Positions 26,117 through 35,953 of a stretch of 64,000 bases of DNA are shown here, piece after piece. Source of the DNA: Vibrio sp. BS-M-Sm-2 (GTDB lineage: Bacteria > Pseudomonadota > Gammaproteobacteria > Enterobacterales > Vibrionaceae); NCBI RefSeq assembly GCF_041504345.1, contig NZ_CP167894.1:62001-126000 (forward strand), written 5' to 3'. The notes under the pieces were generated by a model. That model saw only the letters and a list, made by a program, of their open reading frames with translations, did no database searches and was not told the DNA's origin. Within the stretch, counting starts at the first letter, position 1, and each line of letters begins with the position of its first letter. Made by a program: the position numbers and the translations under genes.

Positions 26117-26962
26117 TTACTTTTTCCAGTATACCTTGTTGTGACGGATCATGGCTTGTAAATCAGTCACATAGTCGGAACCTCGCTCAGAATATTTTAG
26201 CAAGCCGTTGGTGAGCTCTGTCGCAGATGCGGTCGTTAACAAATCGTCGCCCTGTGCAGCCAGTTTTGCTCGAATCGCTCTTAAATCGGCATAAGCACGA
26301 TTACGGTTCAGGTTCATGAAGTAACGATGAACGGATTCTTGGCTTGAAGAGAATGTAGCGACTTCATGCGAACTGCCTTCGTTACGTTGTAGCGGAACAA
26401 GGCCACAACCTTTGGTATAACACCAGTGTCCGAAATAGTTGTTGGCTTTGGTGGCGAAACGCGACGTTCCCCAAGCTGACTCATTCGCGGCCTGTGTCAG
26501 TACAAGCGCTTCTGGCAGTACATTGACGCGGTTAAGCATCTCTGTCAGCCATGCCTGATCCAAACCTTCACTCGGCACCGGTAAGCTATATAACTTCCCT
26601 AACCTTTTCGCATAAGACGCGTCTTCAGAATCAATACTGTTTAAACCAGATTCAGAGAGCTTAGTTAAAAACGCGCGTTCTTTGCTGATACGTTTGTTTT
26701 CAATATTGATACTTGGACGTAGGAACGAAAAGAACGTCTCTTTTTTCTCGTTCACATCTTCGATGGCCGCGAAGTTTGGTGTGCTCGAAGAAGCCGTCAA
26801 GTCGCCAAATTGATCAGTTGAATTGGCACTCTGCTCTGTCGTACGTCGTCGTTCTTCTTGGTAAATATAAGGACCAATCAGTGAAATAGAGCCAACAAGA
26901 GCCAGTGCAGTCACTTTAAGCGCAAGTGATTTGCTTGCGCCTGCCTGTGTGTTTTTATGCAT
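26117..26962 (-). CDS. Bax-like glucosaminidase-domain protein
   Basis: A 281-residue envelope protein related to E. coli Bax. An N-terminal membrane anchor or signal (LALKVTALALVGSISLIGPYIY) is followed by a glucosaminidase (GH73-like) domain from about residue 115. The catalytic Glu is likely in TQAANESAWGTSRFATKANN; NYFGHWCYTKGCGLVP follows. It would cut the glycan strands of peptidoglycan. The start ATG at 26962 (AGGTG 5 nt upstream) lies inside the end of the upstream membrane protein gene, so the two are translationally coupled; a longer open frame upstream is low-complexity Thr-rich shadow. Confidence 0.87.
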   Translation of the reverse strand: MHKNTQAGASKSLALKVTALALVGSISLIGPYIYQEERRRTTEQSANSTDQFGDLTASSSTPNFAAIEDVNEKKETFFSFLRPSINIENKRISKERAFLTKLSESGLNSIDSEDASYAKRLGKLYSLPVPSEGLDQAWLTEMLNRVNVLPEALVLTQAANESAWGTSRFATKANNYFGHWCYTKGCGLVPLQRNEGSSHEVATFSSSQESVHRYFMNLNRNRAYADLRAIRAKLAAQGDDLLTTASATELTNGLLKYSERGSDYVTDLQAMIRHNKVYWKK

Positions 26963-27782
26963 CGAACACCTGTGGGTTTTTGTTATTGTCGTCGTTATTG
27001 CTGTCGTTGTTATCGTCATCGCCCTTTGGACGATCTGAAGCAATCAGTTTTAACTTGATGCCAAACATCTCACGGTAAAGGATACCTTTCACGTGGAAGA
27101 AGAATGGAAGAACAAAGATTAAGCCAATGCCATACATCATTGCAGCCACGATGAACATCAACATAACCATTAGGTAGATAGACGCGACTACGAAGATCTT
27201 CTTGTTTACCGCTCTTAATGAAAGCAGTAGCGATTGCATTGGCGGCACTTTCTTATCACAAATCAGCAGAATCGAATGGCTGAACGCAAGTGAGAAGTAG
27301 ATAGACAAGAATGGGAGAATCATCCCTGCGATGCCTTGAAGCATTAGGCTAAACAAAGTCACTAGAATAACGGGAACCGTAAACTGCAAACCTTTTCCGA
27401 TGTGACGAACCTTAGTTTGTAGACCAGCAGCGTGACTCATTGCCATTAAACAAATACCGGCATAGATCGGCGCGCTGATCACCTCATAGCTAAAGTTCGC
27501 AATAAAAATCGATTCAACAATTTGTGGCGTGAATGACTCTGGGTCAATAACCGCATCCAAGATAACCGCGGGATCACCAAGCTGCAGTTTAAGTGCGATA
27601 TAAAAGATGGCCAGTTGCACGAACATCAAAGCAATAATCGCAGGGGAAAACGAAAGAAAGTGACTTATCGTATGTTTCCAAGCTTCTTGGAATACAGCCG
27701 TTGCTTTGAGCTCATAATCGCCAGAAAGTGCACGGTTGATACTACCGCCCAAATTAAAATCTTTTTCGATGTCGTTGTTCAT
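26955..27782 (-). CDS. Multi-pass membrane protein of unknown function
   Basis: A 275-residue protein with about five to six membrane helices (IIALMFVQLAIFYIALKL, APIYAGICLMAMSHAAG, FTVPVILVTLFSLML, AGMILPFLSIYFSLAF, VVASIYLMVMLMFIVAAMMYG). The C-terminus is an Asp/Asn-rich low-complexity tail (DDDNNDSNNDDNN). I recognise no named family. It overlaps the bax-like gene by 8 nt and is co-expressed with it, which suggests a role in cell-envelope maintenance. Start at the ATG ending at 27782 (AGGT upstream) is preferred to a TTG ending at 27803. Confidence 0.75.
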   Translation of the reverse strand: MNNDIEKDFNLGGSINRALSGDYELKATAVFQEAWKHTISHFLSFSPAIIALMFVQLAIFYIALKLQLGDPAVILDAVIDPESFTPQIVESIFIANFSYEVISAPIYAGICLMAMSHAAGLQTKVRHIGKGLQFTVPVILVTLFSLMLQGIAGMILPFLSIYFSLAFSHSILLICDKKVPPMQSLLLSLRAVNKKIFVVASIYLMVMLMFIVAAMMYGIGLIFVLPFFFHVKGILYREMFGIKLKLIASDRPKGDDDNNDSNNDDNNKNPQVFDA

Positions 27783-27978
27783 ATTGATACCTAGGTGCGC
27801 CAATTAAACTAAGCGACCTAACTTATTGATAAAAAATTACCTTCATTATACTCATATGTCGGATACAAACTAAAATATGAATCTGTAACAAGGCTTGCTT
27901 TTGCGTCTTAATGGTTAATAATTAGACACTTGTCGGGGTGTAAACCCAGTAAATAACAGTATGGTAAAGGATGTTTAC

Positions 27979-28015
27979 TTTTACCTGCGAAATTTTTTAT
28001 CTTCGAAAGGTAAAA
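27979..28015. repeat. Inverted repeat upstream of potA
   Basis: Arms TTTTACCT and AGGTAAAA pair perfectly, with inner CGAA / TTCG pairing and an AT-rich loop. It lies about 100 bp before potA in a 330-bp intergenic region that otherwise holds no gene. No T tract follows, so an operator or mRNA element is more likely than a terminator. Confidence 0.5.
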
Positions 28016-28111
28016 AATGCTTTGAATTCACGTTTTTGGTGATTATGATGCGCGCCTTAAAGGTGTATAGCAACAGGTCTCAAATAGAACCAAGGTGGAG
28101 AAAAACAGACG

Positions 28112-29227
28112 TTGAACGCTAAAAAATCAGTAGGAAAGCCAGTAGTACAGCTAACTGGCATCAGTAAAAGTTTCGATGGTAAGGAAGTCATCGGCAATCT
28201 GGATTTAAACGTAAATCATGGTGAGTTTCTCACGATCTTAGGCCCATCAGGTTGTGGTAAAACAACCGTACTAAGAATGATTGCGGGTTTTGAAACGGCA
28301 GATAGTGGTCAAATACTATTAGCTGAACAAAACGTAACCCAAGTTCCTGCTGAACAAAGGCATGTAAACACTGTATTCCAAAGCTATGCCCTATTCCCAC
28401 ATATGACCGTTTTCGACAATGTGGCATTTGGCTTACGCATGCAGAAAGTTCCAAACAGCGAGATTGAGCCTCGTGTAATGGATGCTTTAAAAATGGTGCG
28501 CTTAGAACAAATGGCACAACGAAAACCACACCAGCTATCTGGTGGCCAACAGCAACGTATCGCAATCGCTCGTGCTGTCGTTAATAAGCCAAAAGTTCTT
28601 CTATTGGATGAATCTCTATCTGCTCTTGATTACAAGTTACGTAAACAGATGCAAATCGAGCTGAAACAATTACAACGCCAACTTGGTATCACGTTCATTT
28701 TTGTAACGCATGACCAAGAAGAAGCGCTGTCTATGTCTGACCGCATTATCGTTATGCGTGATGGCGTGATTGAACAAGATGGAACACCAAGAGAGATCTA
28801 CGAAGAGCCTAAGAACCTATTTGTAGCGCGTTTCATTGGTGAAATTAACGTATTCGAAGCGACAGCGAAATCTCGTCAAGATGAAAAACGCATTGTTGCG
28901 ACAATCGAAGGTGAAGAGTCCATTATCTATCATGATAAAGACGTAACACCGGGTCAAAAACTGCAAGTATTGCTTCGCCCTGAAGATCTTCGTATCGAAG
29001 AAATTAAAGAGTCTGAGCAACGCGGTATTGTTGGCCATATTGTCGAGCGAACCTATAAAGGTATGACATTAGATTCAGTCGTAGAACTTGAATCTGGTAT
29101 GCGTGTCATGGTTAGCGAATTCTTCAACGAAGATGACCCTGATGTTGATCACTCACTGGGCCAAAAAGTTGCAGTAACTTGGGTTGAGAGCTGGGAAGTG
29201 GTATTAGAAGATGAGCAAGAAGTTTAA
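28112..29227 (+). CDS. potA: Spermidine/putrescine ABC transporter ATPase PotA
   Basis: A 371-residue ABC ATPase: Walker [11 protein letters not shown] loop in [13 protein letters not shown], signature [14 protein letters not shown], Walker [13 protein letters not shown] (Ser in place of the usual Pro) and H loop [14 protein letters not shown], followed by a C-terminal TOBE regulatory domain (from about 290, [11 protein letters not shown]). It energises uptake of polyamines at the inner membrane. The start is a TTG, with AAGGTGGAG 11 nt upstream; no ATG exists nearby. The potB start lies inside its 3' end (17-nt overlap). Confidence 0.95.
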   Translation: MNAKKSVGKPVVQLTGISKSFDGKEVIGNLDLNVNHGEFLTILGPSGCGKTTVLRMIAGFETADSGQILLAEQNVTQVPAEQRHVNTVFQSYALFPHMTVFDNVAFGLRMQKVPNSEIEPRVMDALKMVRLEQMAQRKPHQLSGGQQQRIAIARAVVNKPKVLLLDESLSALDYKLRKQMQIELKQLQRQLGITFIFVTHDQEEALSMSDRIIVMRDGVIEQDGTPREIYEEPKNLFVARFIGEINVFEATAKSRQDEKRIVATIEGEESIIYHDKDVTPGQKLQVLLRPEDLRIEEIKESEQRGIVGHIVERTYKGMTLDSVVELESGMRVMVSEFFNEDDPDVDHSLGQKVAVTWVESWEVVLEDEQEV

Positions 29228-30068
29228 TTTACAAAACGCAATTGTTGCTTTAATCACAGGTTGGTTAGTGCTGTTCGTGATGATTCCAAACATCATGATC
29301 ATCGGTACTAGCTTTTTAACTCGTGATGAAGCGAACTTGATCGAGATGACCTTCACTCTCGATAACTACGTGCGTTTGGCTGACCCGCTGTATTTTAAAG
29401 TGTTGATGCACTCTTTCTATATGGCAATTGTCGCAACCCTACTTTGTTTAATTATTGGTTACCCGTTCGCTTACATCGTGGCAAAAATGCCAGCGAAGTG
29501 GCGTCCAATCATGTTGTTCCTAGTGATTGTCCCATTTTGGACTAACTCTTTGATTCGTACTTACGGGTTGAAAATTGTACTGGGTACTCAAGGTGTCTTA
29601 AACAAAAGTTTGTTAGCGCTAGATATCATTGATAAACCGCTACGTATCATGTACTCAGAAACCGCTGTAATGATCGGTTTGGTATACATCCTACTTCCGT
29701 TCATGATTCTTCCGCTGTATTCAGCGATTGAAAAACTGGACGATACGTACTTAGAAGCGGCTAAAGATTTAGGTGCGAACAAACTGCAAACGCTATTGAA
29801 AGTCGTACTGCCCCTAACAATGCCAGGCATTATCGGCGGCTGTCTGTTGGTGCTATTGCCTGCGTTGGGCATGTTCTACATCTCTGACCTATTAGGTGGA
29901 GCTAAGAACCTATTGATTGGTAACGTGATTAAGAGCCAGGTGCTCAACGCTCGAGACTGGCCATTTGGTGCAGCGACGAGTATCGCACTGACCATGGCAA
30001 TGGCTGTGATGCTGTATGCCTACTACCGAGCAGGTAAGCTATTGAACAAGAAAGTGGAGCTAGACTAA
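29211..30068 (+). CDS. potB: Polyamine ABC transporter permease PotB
   Basis: A 285-residue inner-membrane permease with six helices and the EAA loop [30 protein letters not shown]. It forms the channel with PotC. Overlaps potA by 17 nt and potC by 1 nt (TAATG), so all are co-translated. Confidence 0.95.
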   Translation: MSKKFNLQNAIVALITGWLVLFVMIPNIMIIGTSFLTRDEANLIEMTFTLDNYVRLADPLYFKVLMHSFYMAIVATLLCLIIGYPFAYIVAKMPAKWRPIMLFLVIVPFWTNSLIRTYGLKIVLGTQGVLNKSLLALDIIDKPLRIMYSETAVMIGLVYILLPFMILPLYSAIEKLDDTYLEAAKDLGANKLQTLLKVVLPLTMPGIIGGCLLVLLPALGMFYISDLLGGAKNLLIGNVIKSQVLNARDWPFGAATSIALTMAMAVMLYAYYRAGKLLNKKVELD

Positions 30069-30838
30069 TGGGTCGCACAGTTAAGTTCAGCTTTATGGCG
30101 TTGGTATACGCCTTTCTATACCTACCTATTATCGTATTGATTGCGAACTCGTTTAATGCCAATAAGTTTGGTATGAAATGGGGTGGTTTCACCACTAAAT
30201 GGTATGACGCGCTTATTAACAACGACAGCCTAATGCAGGCTGCGTGGCACTCGATCAACGTAGCGGTGTTCTCAGCAACAGCTGCAACGATCGTCGGCAG
30301 CCTAACAGCAGTAGCCCTATTCCGTTACCAATTCAAAGGTAAAGGCATCGTCAATGGCATGCTGTTCATCGTAATGATGTCACCAGATATCGTAATGGCA
30401 ATTTCGCTTCTTGCGCTATTCTTGGTAATGGGTGTTCAACTGGGGTTCTTTACCCTACTGGCTGCTCACATTACCTTCTGTCTACCGTTCGTTGTGGTAA
30501 CGGTTTACAGTCGCTTGAATGGCTTTGATGTGAAAATGCTTGAAGCTGCAAAAGACTTGGGTGCAAGTGAATGGACGATTCTAAAACAGATCATTCTTCC
30601 TCTTGCTAAGCCTGCGGTTGCTGCGGGTTGGTTATTGAGCTTCACTCTGTCTTTGGACGATGTGATCATCAGCTCTTTCGTAACAGGGCCAACGTATGAA
30701 ATCTTACCACTGAAGATTTACTCAATGGTTAAAGTGGGTATCTCTCCTGAGGTCAACGCCCTAGCAACAGTGATGTTAGTGGTGTCGTTAATACTGGTGA
30801 TTATTTCTCAGTTATTAGCGAGAGAAAAAATCAAGTAA
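30068..30838 (+). CDS. potC: Polyamine ABC transporter permease PotC
   Basis: A 256-residue permease with six helices and the EAA loop [21 protein letters not shown]. Pairs with PotB. A hairpin with a T tract follows, before the first potD. Confidence 0.95.
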   Translation: MGRTVKFSFMALVYAFLYLPIIVLIANSFNANKFGMKWGGFTTKWYDALINNDSLMQAAWHSINVAVFSATAATIVGSLTAVALFRYQFKGKGIVNGMLFIVMMSPDIVMAISLLALFLVMGVQLGFFTLLAAHITFCLPFVVVTVYSRLNGFDVKMLEAAKDLGASEWTILKQIILPLAKPAVAAGWLLSFTLSLDDVIISSFVTGPTYEILPLKIYSMVKVGISPEVNALATVMLVVSLILVIISQLLAREKIK

Positions 30839-30910
30839 GTCTCCTACTCTATAAAGAGACAGACTTGATTAGAAGTTAAGAAACTTCAAGTTCAAAAAAG
30901 TGTTAATCAT

Positions 30911-30943
30911 AAACAGAATGGTAAATTGCCATTCTGTTTTTCT
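30911..30943 (+). terminator. Terminator or attenuator between potC and potD
   Basis: Stem AAACAGAATGG / CCATTCTGTTT with a short AT loop and a T run. Partial termination here would set the ratio of PotD to the membrane components. Confidence 0.85.
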
Positions 30944-30985
30944 ATCTACTGCCTTCGGGCAACGTTTAGTTTGGAGCTAACGTCA

Positions 30986-32020
30986 ATGAAAAAATGGGCT
31001 ACTCTATTAGCTGGTAGTGCATGTGCGCTTTCAATGTTATCTGCACCATCTTTTGCAAAAGATAACAAAGAGTTGGTATTTATGAACTGGGGACCTTACA
31101 TCAATAGTGAGATCCTAGAACAGTTCACCGATGAAACTGGCATCAAGGTGATTTACTCAACTTACGAGTCGAACGAAACCTTGTACGCAAAGCTAAAAAC
31201 ACACAACAAAGGTTATGACCTGGTTGTTCCGTCGACTTACTTCGTATCTAAGATGCGCGACGAAGGTATGCTACAAAAGATCGACAAAACTAAGTTGGAC
31301 AACTTCAAGAATTTAGATACTAACTACCTGGATAAGCCGTACGACCCAAGTAACGACTACTCTATTCCACACGTAGTTGCGATCACAGGTCTTGCTGTTA
31401 ACACTGACATGTACGATCCAGAAGATTTTCAAAGCTGGGCTGACCTATGGAAGCCTGAGCTCGAAGGTCAACTAATGATGATGGATGACACCCGTGAAGT
31501 GTTCCACATTGCTCTACGTAAGTTAGGTTACTCAGGTAACACAACCAATGAGAAAGAGATCGACGAAGCGTACGCTGAGCTACAAAAGCTAATGCCTAAC
31601 GTTCTAGTATTTAACTCAGACAACCCAGGCGCGCCATACATGTCTGGTGAAGTCGGTCTTGGTATGCTTTGGAACGGTTCTGCAGCAGCGGCTCAAAACG
31701 AAGGTTTACCAATTAAACTGGTGTTCCCTAAAGAAGGCGGCATCGGTTGGGTTGATAACTTTGCAATCAGCTCTGGCGCAACAAACGTAGAAGCGGCTCA
31801 CAAGATGATCGACTTCCTACTTCGCCCTGAAATCGCTGAGCAAATTTCTCGTGACACAGGCTACCTAACTGCAGTTAAAGCGTCTAATAAGAAGTTTAAA
31901 GACAGCCCAGCGCTGTTCCCATCGCAAGAAGATCTTGACCGTGTTGAATGGCAAGCCGCGGTTGGTGATAAGACAGTGAAGTACGAAGATTACTTCATGA
32001 AACTTAAAGCAGGCCAGTAA
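30986..32020 (+). CDS. potD: Polyamine-binding periplasmic protein PotD (copy 1)
   Basis: A 344-residue substrate-binding protein: signal peptide MKKWATLLAGSACALSMLSAPSFA, then ELVFMNWGPYINSEILEQFT as in PotD/PotF. Binding-site type residues appear in VVPSTYFVSKMRDEGML and MLWNGSAAAA. Start at 30986 gives the signal peptide and has TGGAG upstream. It is about 70 percent identical by eye to the next gene, which is evidence of tandem duplication. Confidence 0.94.
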   Translation: MKKWATLLAGSACALSMLSAPSFAKDNKELVFMNWGPYINSEILEQFTDETGIKVIYSTYESNETLYAKLKTHNKGYDLVVPSTYFVSKMRDEGMLQKIDKTKLDNFKNLDTNYLDKPYDPSNDYSIPHVVAITGLAVNTDMYDPEDFQSWADLWKPELEGQLMMMDDTREVFHIALRKLGYSGNTTNEKEIDEAYAELQKLMPNVLVFNSDNPGAPYMSGEVGLGMLWNGSAAAAQNEGLPIKLVFPKEGGIGWVDNFAISSGATNVEAAHKMIDFLLRPEIAEQISRDTGYLTAVKASNKKFKDSPALFPSQEDLDRVEWQAAVGDKTVKYEDYFMKLKAGQ

Positions 32021-32111
32021 CTTAGCTTATTATCTAACCGCGAGTAAGTAGCAGGTTTACTTAACAAGACGATGTAGATAATCAACAAGTTAAAAATAAG
32101 AATATCAATGA

Positions 32112-32140
32112 ATAGGCAGCTTAGGCTGCCTATTTTATTT
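32112..32140 (+). terminator. Terminator between the two potD genes
   Basis: Palindromic stem ATAGGCAGC / GCTGCCTAT followed by TTTATTTTTT. Confidence 0.88.
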
Positions 32141-32230
32141 TTTCACTGCTATAATATAGCGCGATTTTTCGAAATCCTTTTACTTTGGGTCACTACCCAG
32201 CTCCAAATCAAACAAATGAACGGAACAGTA

Positions 32231-33268
32231 ATGAAAAAAACACTGTATACCGGCGCATTGTGTGCTGCTACTTTACTTTCTACACCCTCTTTCGCAGCTG
32301 ACCAAGAATTGTATTTTTACAACTGGTCTGAATATATTCCAAATGAAGTGCTAGAAGACTTCACAAAAGAGACGGGCATTAAAGTTTATTACTCTACTTA
32401 TGAGTCTAACGAAAGCATGTACGCTAAGTTAAAAACTCAAGGTACGGGTTATGACCTAGTTGTTCCTTCTACTTACTTCGTTTCTAAGATGCGTAAAGAA
32501 GGCATGCTTCAAGAGCTTGATAAAACCAAGCTAAGCCACTTTGCTGATTTGGATCCAAACTACTTGGATAAGCCATTTGACCCAAGTAACAACTACTCTA
32601 TCCCATACATTTGGGGTGCGACGGGTATTGGTATCAACTCAGACATGCTAGACAAATCTTCAGTGAAAAACTGGGGCGACCTGTGGGATACACAGTGGGA
32701 AGGTCAGCTGATGATGATGGACGACTCTCGTGAGGTTTTCCATATCGCACTATCTAAATTGGGTTACTCTCCAAACACAACTAACCCTGAAGAGATCAAA
32801 GAAGCCTACGAAGAACTTCGTAAGCTAATGCCAAACGTATTGGTATTTAACTCAGATTTCCCAGCGAACCCTTACCTTGCAGGTGAAGTGTCTCTTGGTA
32901 TGCTTTGGAATGGCTCTGCTTACATGGCACGCCAAGAAGGCGCAACGATTGACATTATCTGGCCAGAGAAAGGCGCTATCTTCTGGATGGACAGCCTAGC
33001 GATTCCATCAGGAGCTAAGAACATCGAAGCCGCACATAAGATGATCGATTTCCTTCTTCGCCCAGAGAACGCAGCGAAAATTGCTCTAGAGATCGGCTAC
33101 CCGACTCCGGTGAAAACCGCTTACCCTCTTCTTCCAAAAGAATTTGCTGAAGACAAGAACGTTTTCCCACCACAATCAGTGATGGATAACGGCGTTTGGC
33201 AAGATGAAGTTGGCGAAGCGAGCGTCATTTATGACGAGTACTTCCAAAAACTTAAAGTAAACAACTAA
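32231..33268 (+). CDS. potD: Polyamine-binding periplasmic protein PotD (copy 2)
   Basis: A 345-residue paralogue of the preceding protein: signal peptide MKKTLYTGALCAATLLSTPSFA, then ELYFYNWSEYIPNEVLEDFT. Differences concentrate around the binding cleft (IWGATGIGINSDML in place of VVAITGLAVNTDMY; IDIIWPEKGAIFWMDSLAIP in place of IKLVFPKEGGIGWVDNFAIS), so the two may prefer different polyamines, for example spermidine, norspermidine or putrescine. Own terminator upstream, so separately transcribed or read-through from potABC. Confidence 0.94.
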   Translation: MKKTLYTGALCAATLLSTPSFAADQELYFYNWSEYIPNEVLEDFTKETGIKVYYSTYESNESMYAKLKTQGTGYDLVVPSTYFVSKMRKEGMLQELDKTKLSHFADLDPNYLDKPFDPSNNYSIPYIWGATGIGINSDMLDKSSVKNWGDLWDTQWEGQLMMMDDSREVFHIALSKLGYSPNTTNPEEIKEAYEELRKLMPNVLVFNSDFPANPYLAGEVSLGMLWNGSAYMARQEGATIDIIWPEKGAIFWMDSLAIPSGAKNIEAAHKMIDFLLRPENAAKIALEIGYPTPVKTAYPLLPKEFAEDKNVFPPQSVMDNGVWQDEVGEASVIYDEYFQKLKVNN

Positions 33269-33297
33269 GTTATTGTTAGTTAATCAGTTAAGTAAAT

Positions 33298-33326
33298 AAA
33301 GCGGCGTAAGCCGCTTTATTTTTTTC
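33298..33326 (+). terminator. Terminator after the second potD
   Basis: Stem AAAGCGGC / GCCGCTTT with a 4-nt loop and a run of T. Confidence 0.9.
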
Positions 33327-33363
33327 AGATTCAGAAACTGACGTGCTTTATTAAAGACAAGGC

Positions 33364-34098
33364 TTAGGCCGTTAAAGAACCTTTCTCTGAACATAACAAT
33401 TCCCCGACGAGTTTAGGCACCTCGATACTCGCCTTACCGTAACGTTTCTCTTCAAACTCACTTTCAACCGCGCTTGGTTCGAGGTTTATTTCGATAGTAT
33501 GTGCACCATGCATTCTCGCATCATGAACAAAGCCAGCTGCTGGATACACCACACCAGATGTACCTATTGAGATAAACAGATCGGCTTCTTCGAGTGCTGA
33601 ATAGATGTCACCCATTCTCAATGGCATTTCACCAAACCAAACAATGTGTGGACGCATTTGAGCAGGGATTTGGCAGCAGTGACAAAGTTCACCTGTTTCG
33701 ATGTCACCTTTATGCTCGATAACTTGATTGGATTCACTGCAACGTGCTTTCAAAAGTTCGCCATGCATGTGAATAATGTTGTTGCTACCGCCTCTCTCGT
33801 GCAGGTTGTCGATGTTTTGCGTGATGATAGTAACGTTGCCATCAAGTTTGTCTTCAAGCTCTCCTAGGGCTTTGTGAGCCGCATTAGGTAATATACTTTC
33901 GCTTTGTAAGCCGTGACGACGTTTGTTGTAGAAAGCTTGCACTAGGTCTGGATCTTTTACGAACCCTTCAGGCGTCGCGACATCTTCGATTTTATGGTTT
34001 TCCCATAGCCCGTCTTGTGCTCGGAATGTTTGTATCCCCGACTCCGCAGAGATGCCAGCGCCAGTAAGAATTACGATATTTCGATATGGGAAATGCAT
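33364..34098 (-). CDS. cobB: NAD-dependent protein deacylase CobB (sirtuin)
   Basis: A 244-residue class III sirtuin. NAD-binding [14 protein letters not shown], substrate-loop [12 protein letters not shown] with HMHGE containing the catalytic His, and the zinc Cys set in KARCSES and CHCCQIP. Removes acyl groups (acetyl, succinyl) from Lys of cytoplasmic proteins. Lone gene, convergent with the pot operon. Confidence 0.95.
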   Translation of the reverse strand: MHFPYRNIVILTGAGISAESGIQTFRAQDGLWENHKIEDVATPEGFVKDPDLVQAFYNKRRHGLQSESILPNAAHKALGELEDKLDGNVTIITQNIDNLHERGGSNNIIHMHGELLKARCSESNQVIEHKGDIETGELCHCCQIPAQMRPHIVWFGEMPLRMGDIYSALEEADLFISIGTSGVVYPAAGFVHDARMHGAHTIEINLEPSAVESEFEEKRYGKASIEVPKLVGELLCSEKGSLTA

Positions 34099-34277
34099 AC
34101 AACGTCCTTTTCAATATGTCACTTTGTAACAGCTTAGCACTGTTCAAATTCCAACAATAGTTTTAGGGATTAGACCATAGTCTTAGGCAACTGAATTCAT
34201 TGGCTATTTGTGACATAACTCGCTAGTCGTTTACTTAACTTTTCAATAAAACTCTCCGACTGACTTTCAATAAACAC

Positions 34278-34301
34278 AAAAAAGCGGCCGAAGCCGCCTA
34301 G
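34278..34301 (-). terminator. Terminator after amt
   Basis: Stem GGCGGC / GCCGC with a TTCG tetraloop and T6 tract on the minus strand. Confidence 0.88.
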
Positions 34302-34356
34302 TATTGATTTAACTGATGTGTACTGAAGAGCTTAAAACTAATGGCAGTGCCCAGTG

Positions 34357-35577
34357 TTAATCTTCATTGATAGAAGAGATCTTATGGATTGAAAGATCTG
34401 CACCATTAAATTCGTCTTCTTCGCTTAAACGCAAGCCAGTCATTTTGCTCAATACACCATAAACAATGAGTGCACCAACTAGAGCCACGGTGATACCCGC
34501 CAACGTACCAACTACCTGAGAAGCAAAGCTCACGCCGCCTAGGCCCCAGAAAGCTTGTTGACCGAAGATACCAGCTGCAATGCCACCCCAAGCCCCACAT
34601 ACGCCGTGTAGAGGCCACACACCTAATACATCATCAATCTGTGTTTTGTTTTGCATGTACGTGAACAGGTAAACAAACAATGCGCCTGCCACGCCGCCAG
34701 TCACTAACGCGCCTAATGGGTGCATTAAGTCTGAACCTGCACAAATCGCTACTAAGCCAGCCAAAGGACCATTATGGATAAAGCCCGGGTCATTCTTACC
34801 TGCAACAAGCGCCGCTAGAATACCGCCGACCATAGCCATTAGTGAGTTCATCGCAACTAGGCCGCTGATGCCATTGATAGCTTGAGCAGACATCACGTTG
34901 AAGCCAAACCAACCAACACATAAGATCCACGAACCAAGCGCTAAGAAAGGAATGTTAGATGGCGCGAAGTTAGTGTGTTTGCCAGCACGGATACGGCCTT
35001 TACGCATGCCGAGGAAGTAAACTGCAACCAATGCAATCCAACCACCAACGCCGTGAACCACGACAGAACCCGCAAAGTCATGGAATCCATAACCAAATTG
35101 ACCTTCTAGCCAATCTTGGAAGCCAAAGTTACCGTTCCAAATGATGCCTTCGAAAAATGGGTAGACAAAACCAACGGTAAATAACGTTGCAATTAGGATT
35201 GGATAGAAACGTGCACGCTCTGCGATACCACCAGAAACGATTGCAGGTATTGCTGCTGCGAAGGTCATTAAGAAAAAGAACTTAACCAATTCGTACCCAT
35301 TACCTTGGGACAATGTTTCTGCATCAGCAAAAAAGTGAGCGCCGTAAGCAACCCAATAACCGATAAAGAAATAAGCGATGGCGGAGACACCAAAGTCGGA
35401 AAGGATCTTAACCAGCGCGTTAACTTGGTTCTTCTTTCGAACGGTACCGACTTCGAGAAACGCAAAGCCAGCGTGCATCAAGAAGACCATGATTGCGCCG
35501 AGTAATAGGAATAAAGTGTCTGAACTTTGGGTAAGGGTTTGTACTGCACTATGAACTTGAGTCACCGTTTCACTCAT
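34357..35577 (-). CDS. amt: Ammonium transporter Amt
   Basis: A 406-residue Amt/Mep/Rh channel with about 11 helices. N-terminal FLLLGAIMVFLMHAGFAFLEVG, DFAGSVVVHGVGG with the pore His, and PLGALVTGGVAGAL and LHGVCGAWGG are the family landmarks. The C-terminal cytoplasmic tail is short (ending SIHKISSINED). No glnK gene lies beside it. Upstream is a sigma-54 promoter and NtrC-type half-sites, so it is probably induced by nitrogen limitation. Confidence 0.95.
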   Translation of the reverse strand: MSETVTQVHSAVQTLTQSSDTLFLLLGAIMVFLMHAGFAFLEVGTVRKKNQVNALVKILSDFGVSAIAYFFIGYWVAYGAHFFADAETLSQGNGYELVKFFFLMTFAAAIPAIVSGGIAERARFYPILIATLFTVGFVYPFFEGIIWNGNFGFQDWLEGQFGYGFHDFAGSVVVHGVGGWIALVAVYFLGMRKGRIRAGKHTNFAPSNIPFLALGSWILCVGWFGFNVMSAQAINGISGLVAMNSLMAMVGGILAALVAGKNDPGFIHNGPLAGLVAICAGSDLMHPLGALVTGGVAGALFVYLFTYMQNKTQIDDVLGVWPLHGVCGAWGGIAAGIFGQQAFWGLGGVSFASQVVGTLAGITVALVGALIVYGVLSKMTGLRLSEEDEFNGADLSIHKISSINED

Positions 35578-35662
35578 TAAAGCATTCTCCTTTCGCTTTA
35601 TCTGATTTGCACTGATATCGTGCGATTCAATATCGTAATTAATTAAAGACTCAACAGTGAAC

Positions 35663-35677
35663 GCAAGATGTGTTCCA
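35663..35677 (-). promoter_or_regulatory. Sigma-54 promoter of amt
   Basis: On the minus strand TTGGAACACATCTTGCG: GG and GC of the -24/-12 elements are separated by exactly 10 nt. It lies 86 bp upstream of the amt start. Confidence 0.7.
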
Positions 35678-35747
35678 AGTGCGAACGGTAATTTTCGTGC
35701 AACAGATTTTGTTTTTAAGTTACTGATTATTAGCGACTAAATATTTA

Positions 35748-35818
35748 GGTGCACTTTTATGGATCTTGAAAATCGAAAAAATCACACCGACAATTGCACC
35801 AAATGAGGGAGTTGCACC
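35748..35818. promoter_or_regulatory. Cluster of NtrC-type half-sites upstream of amt
   Basis: TGCACC or GGTGCA half-sites occur at 35748-35753, 35795-35800 and 35813-35818, 70-155 bp upstream of the sigma-54 promoter. They resemble halves of the NtrC consensus TGCACC-N5-GGTGCA, although none forms a full palindrome. Confidence 0.45.
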
Positions 35819-35889
35819 ATATTGAAGCGGTCAATAATTAGGTTCTGATCCAGAGAGTGGCTGCGACTATTTACGGTTCGAGAGACTTA

Positions 35890-35924
35890 AAACAAAAAGC
35901 CCAGTGAATCGATCACTGGGCTTT
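35890..35924 (-). terminator. Terminator of the formate dehydrogenase operon
   Basis: Stem AAAGCCCAGTGA / TCACTGGGCTTT, then TTTTGTTTT on the minus strand. Confidence 0.9.
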
Positions 35925-35953
35925 GCTTTTGAGCTTTAGCTAGCGTACTTGCG

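Noticed and set aside
26963..27043. N-terminal extension of the Bax-like protein (Thr-rich stretch)
   Set aside because: It is the other-frame reading of the Asp/Asn-rich tail of the upstream gene; the ATG at 26962 has its own ribosome site and is followed by a proper membrane anchor.
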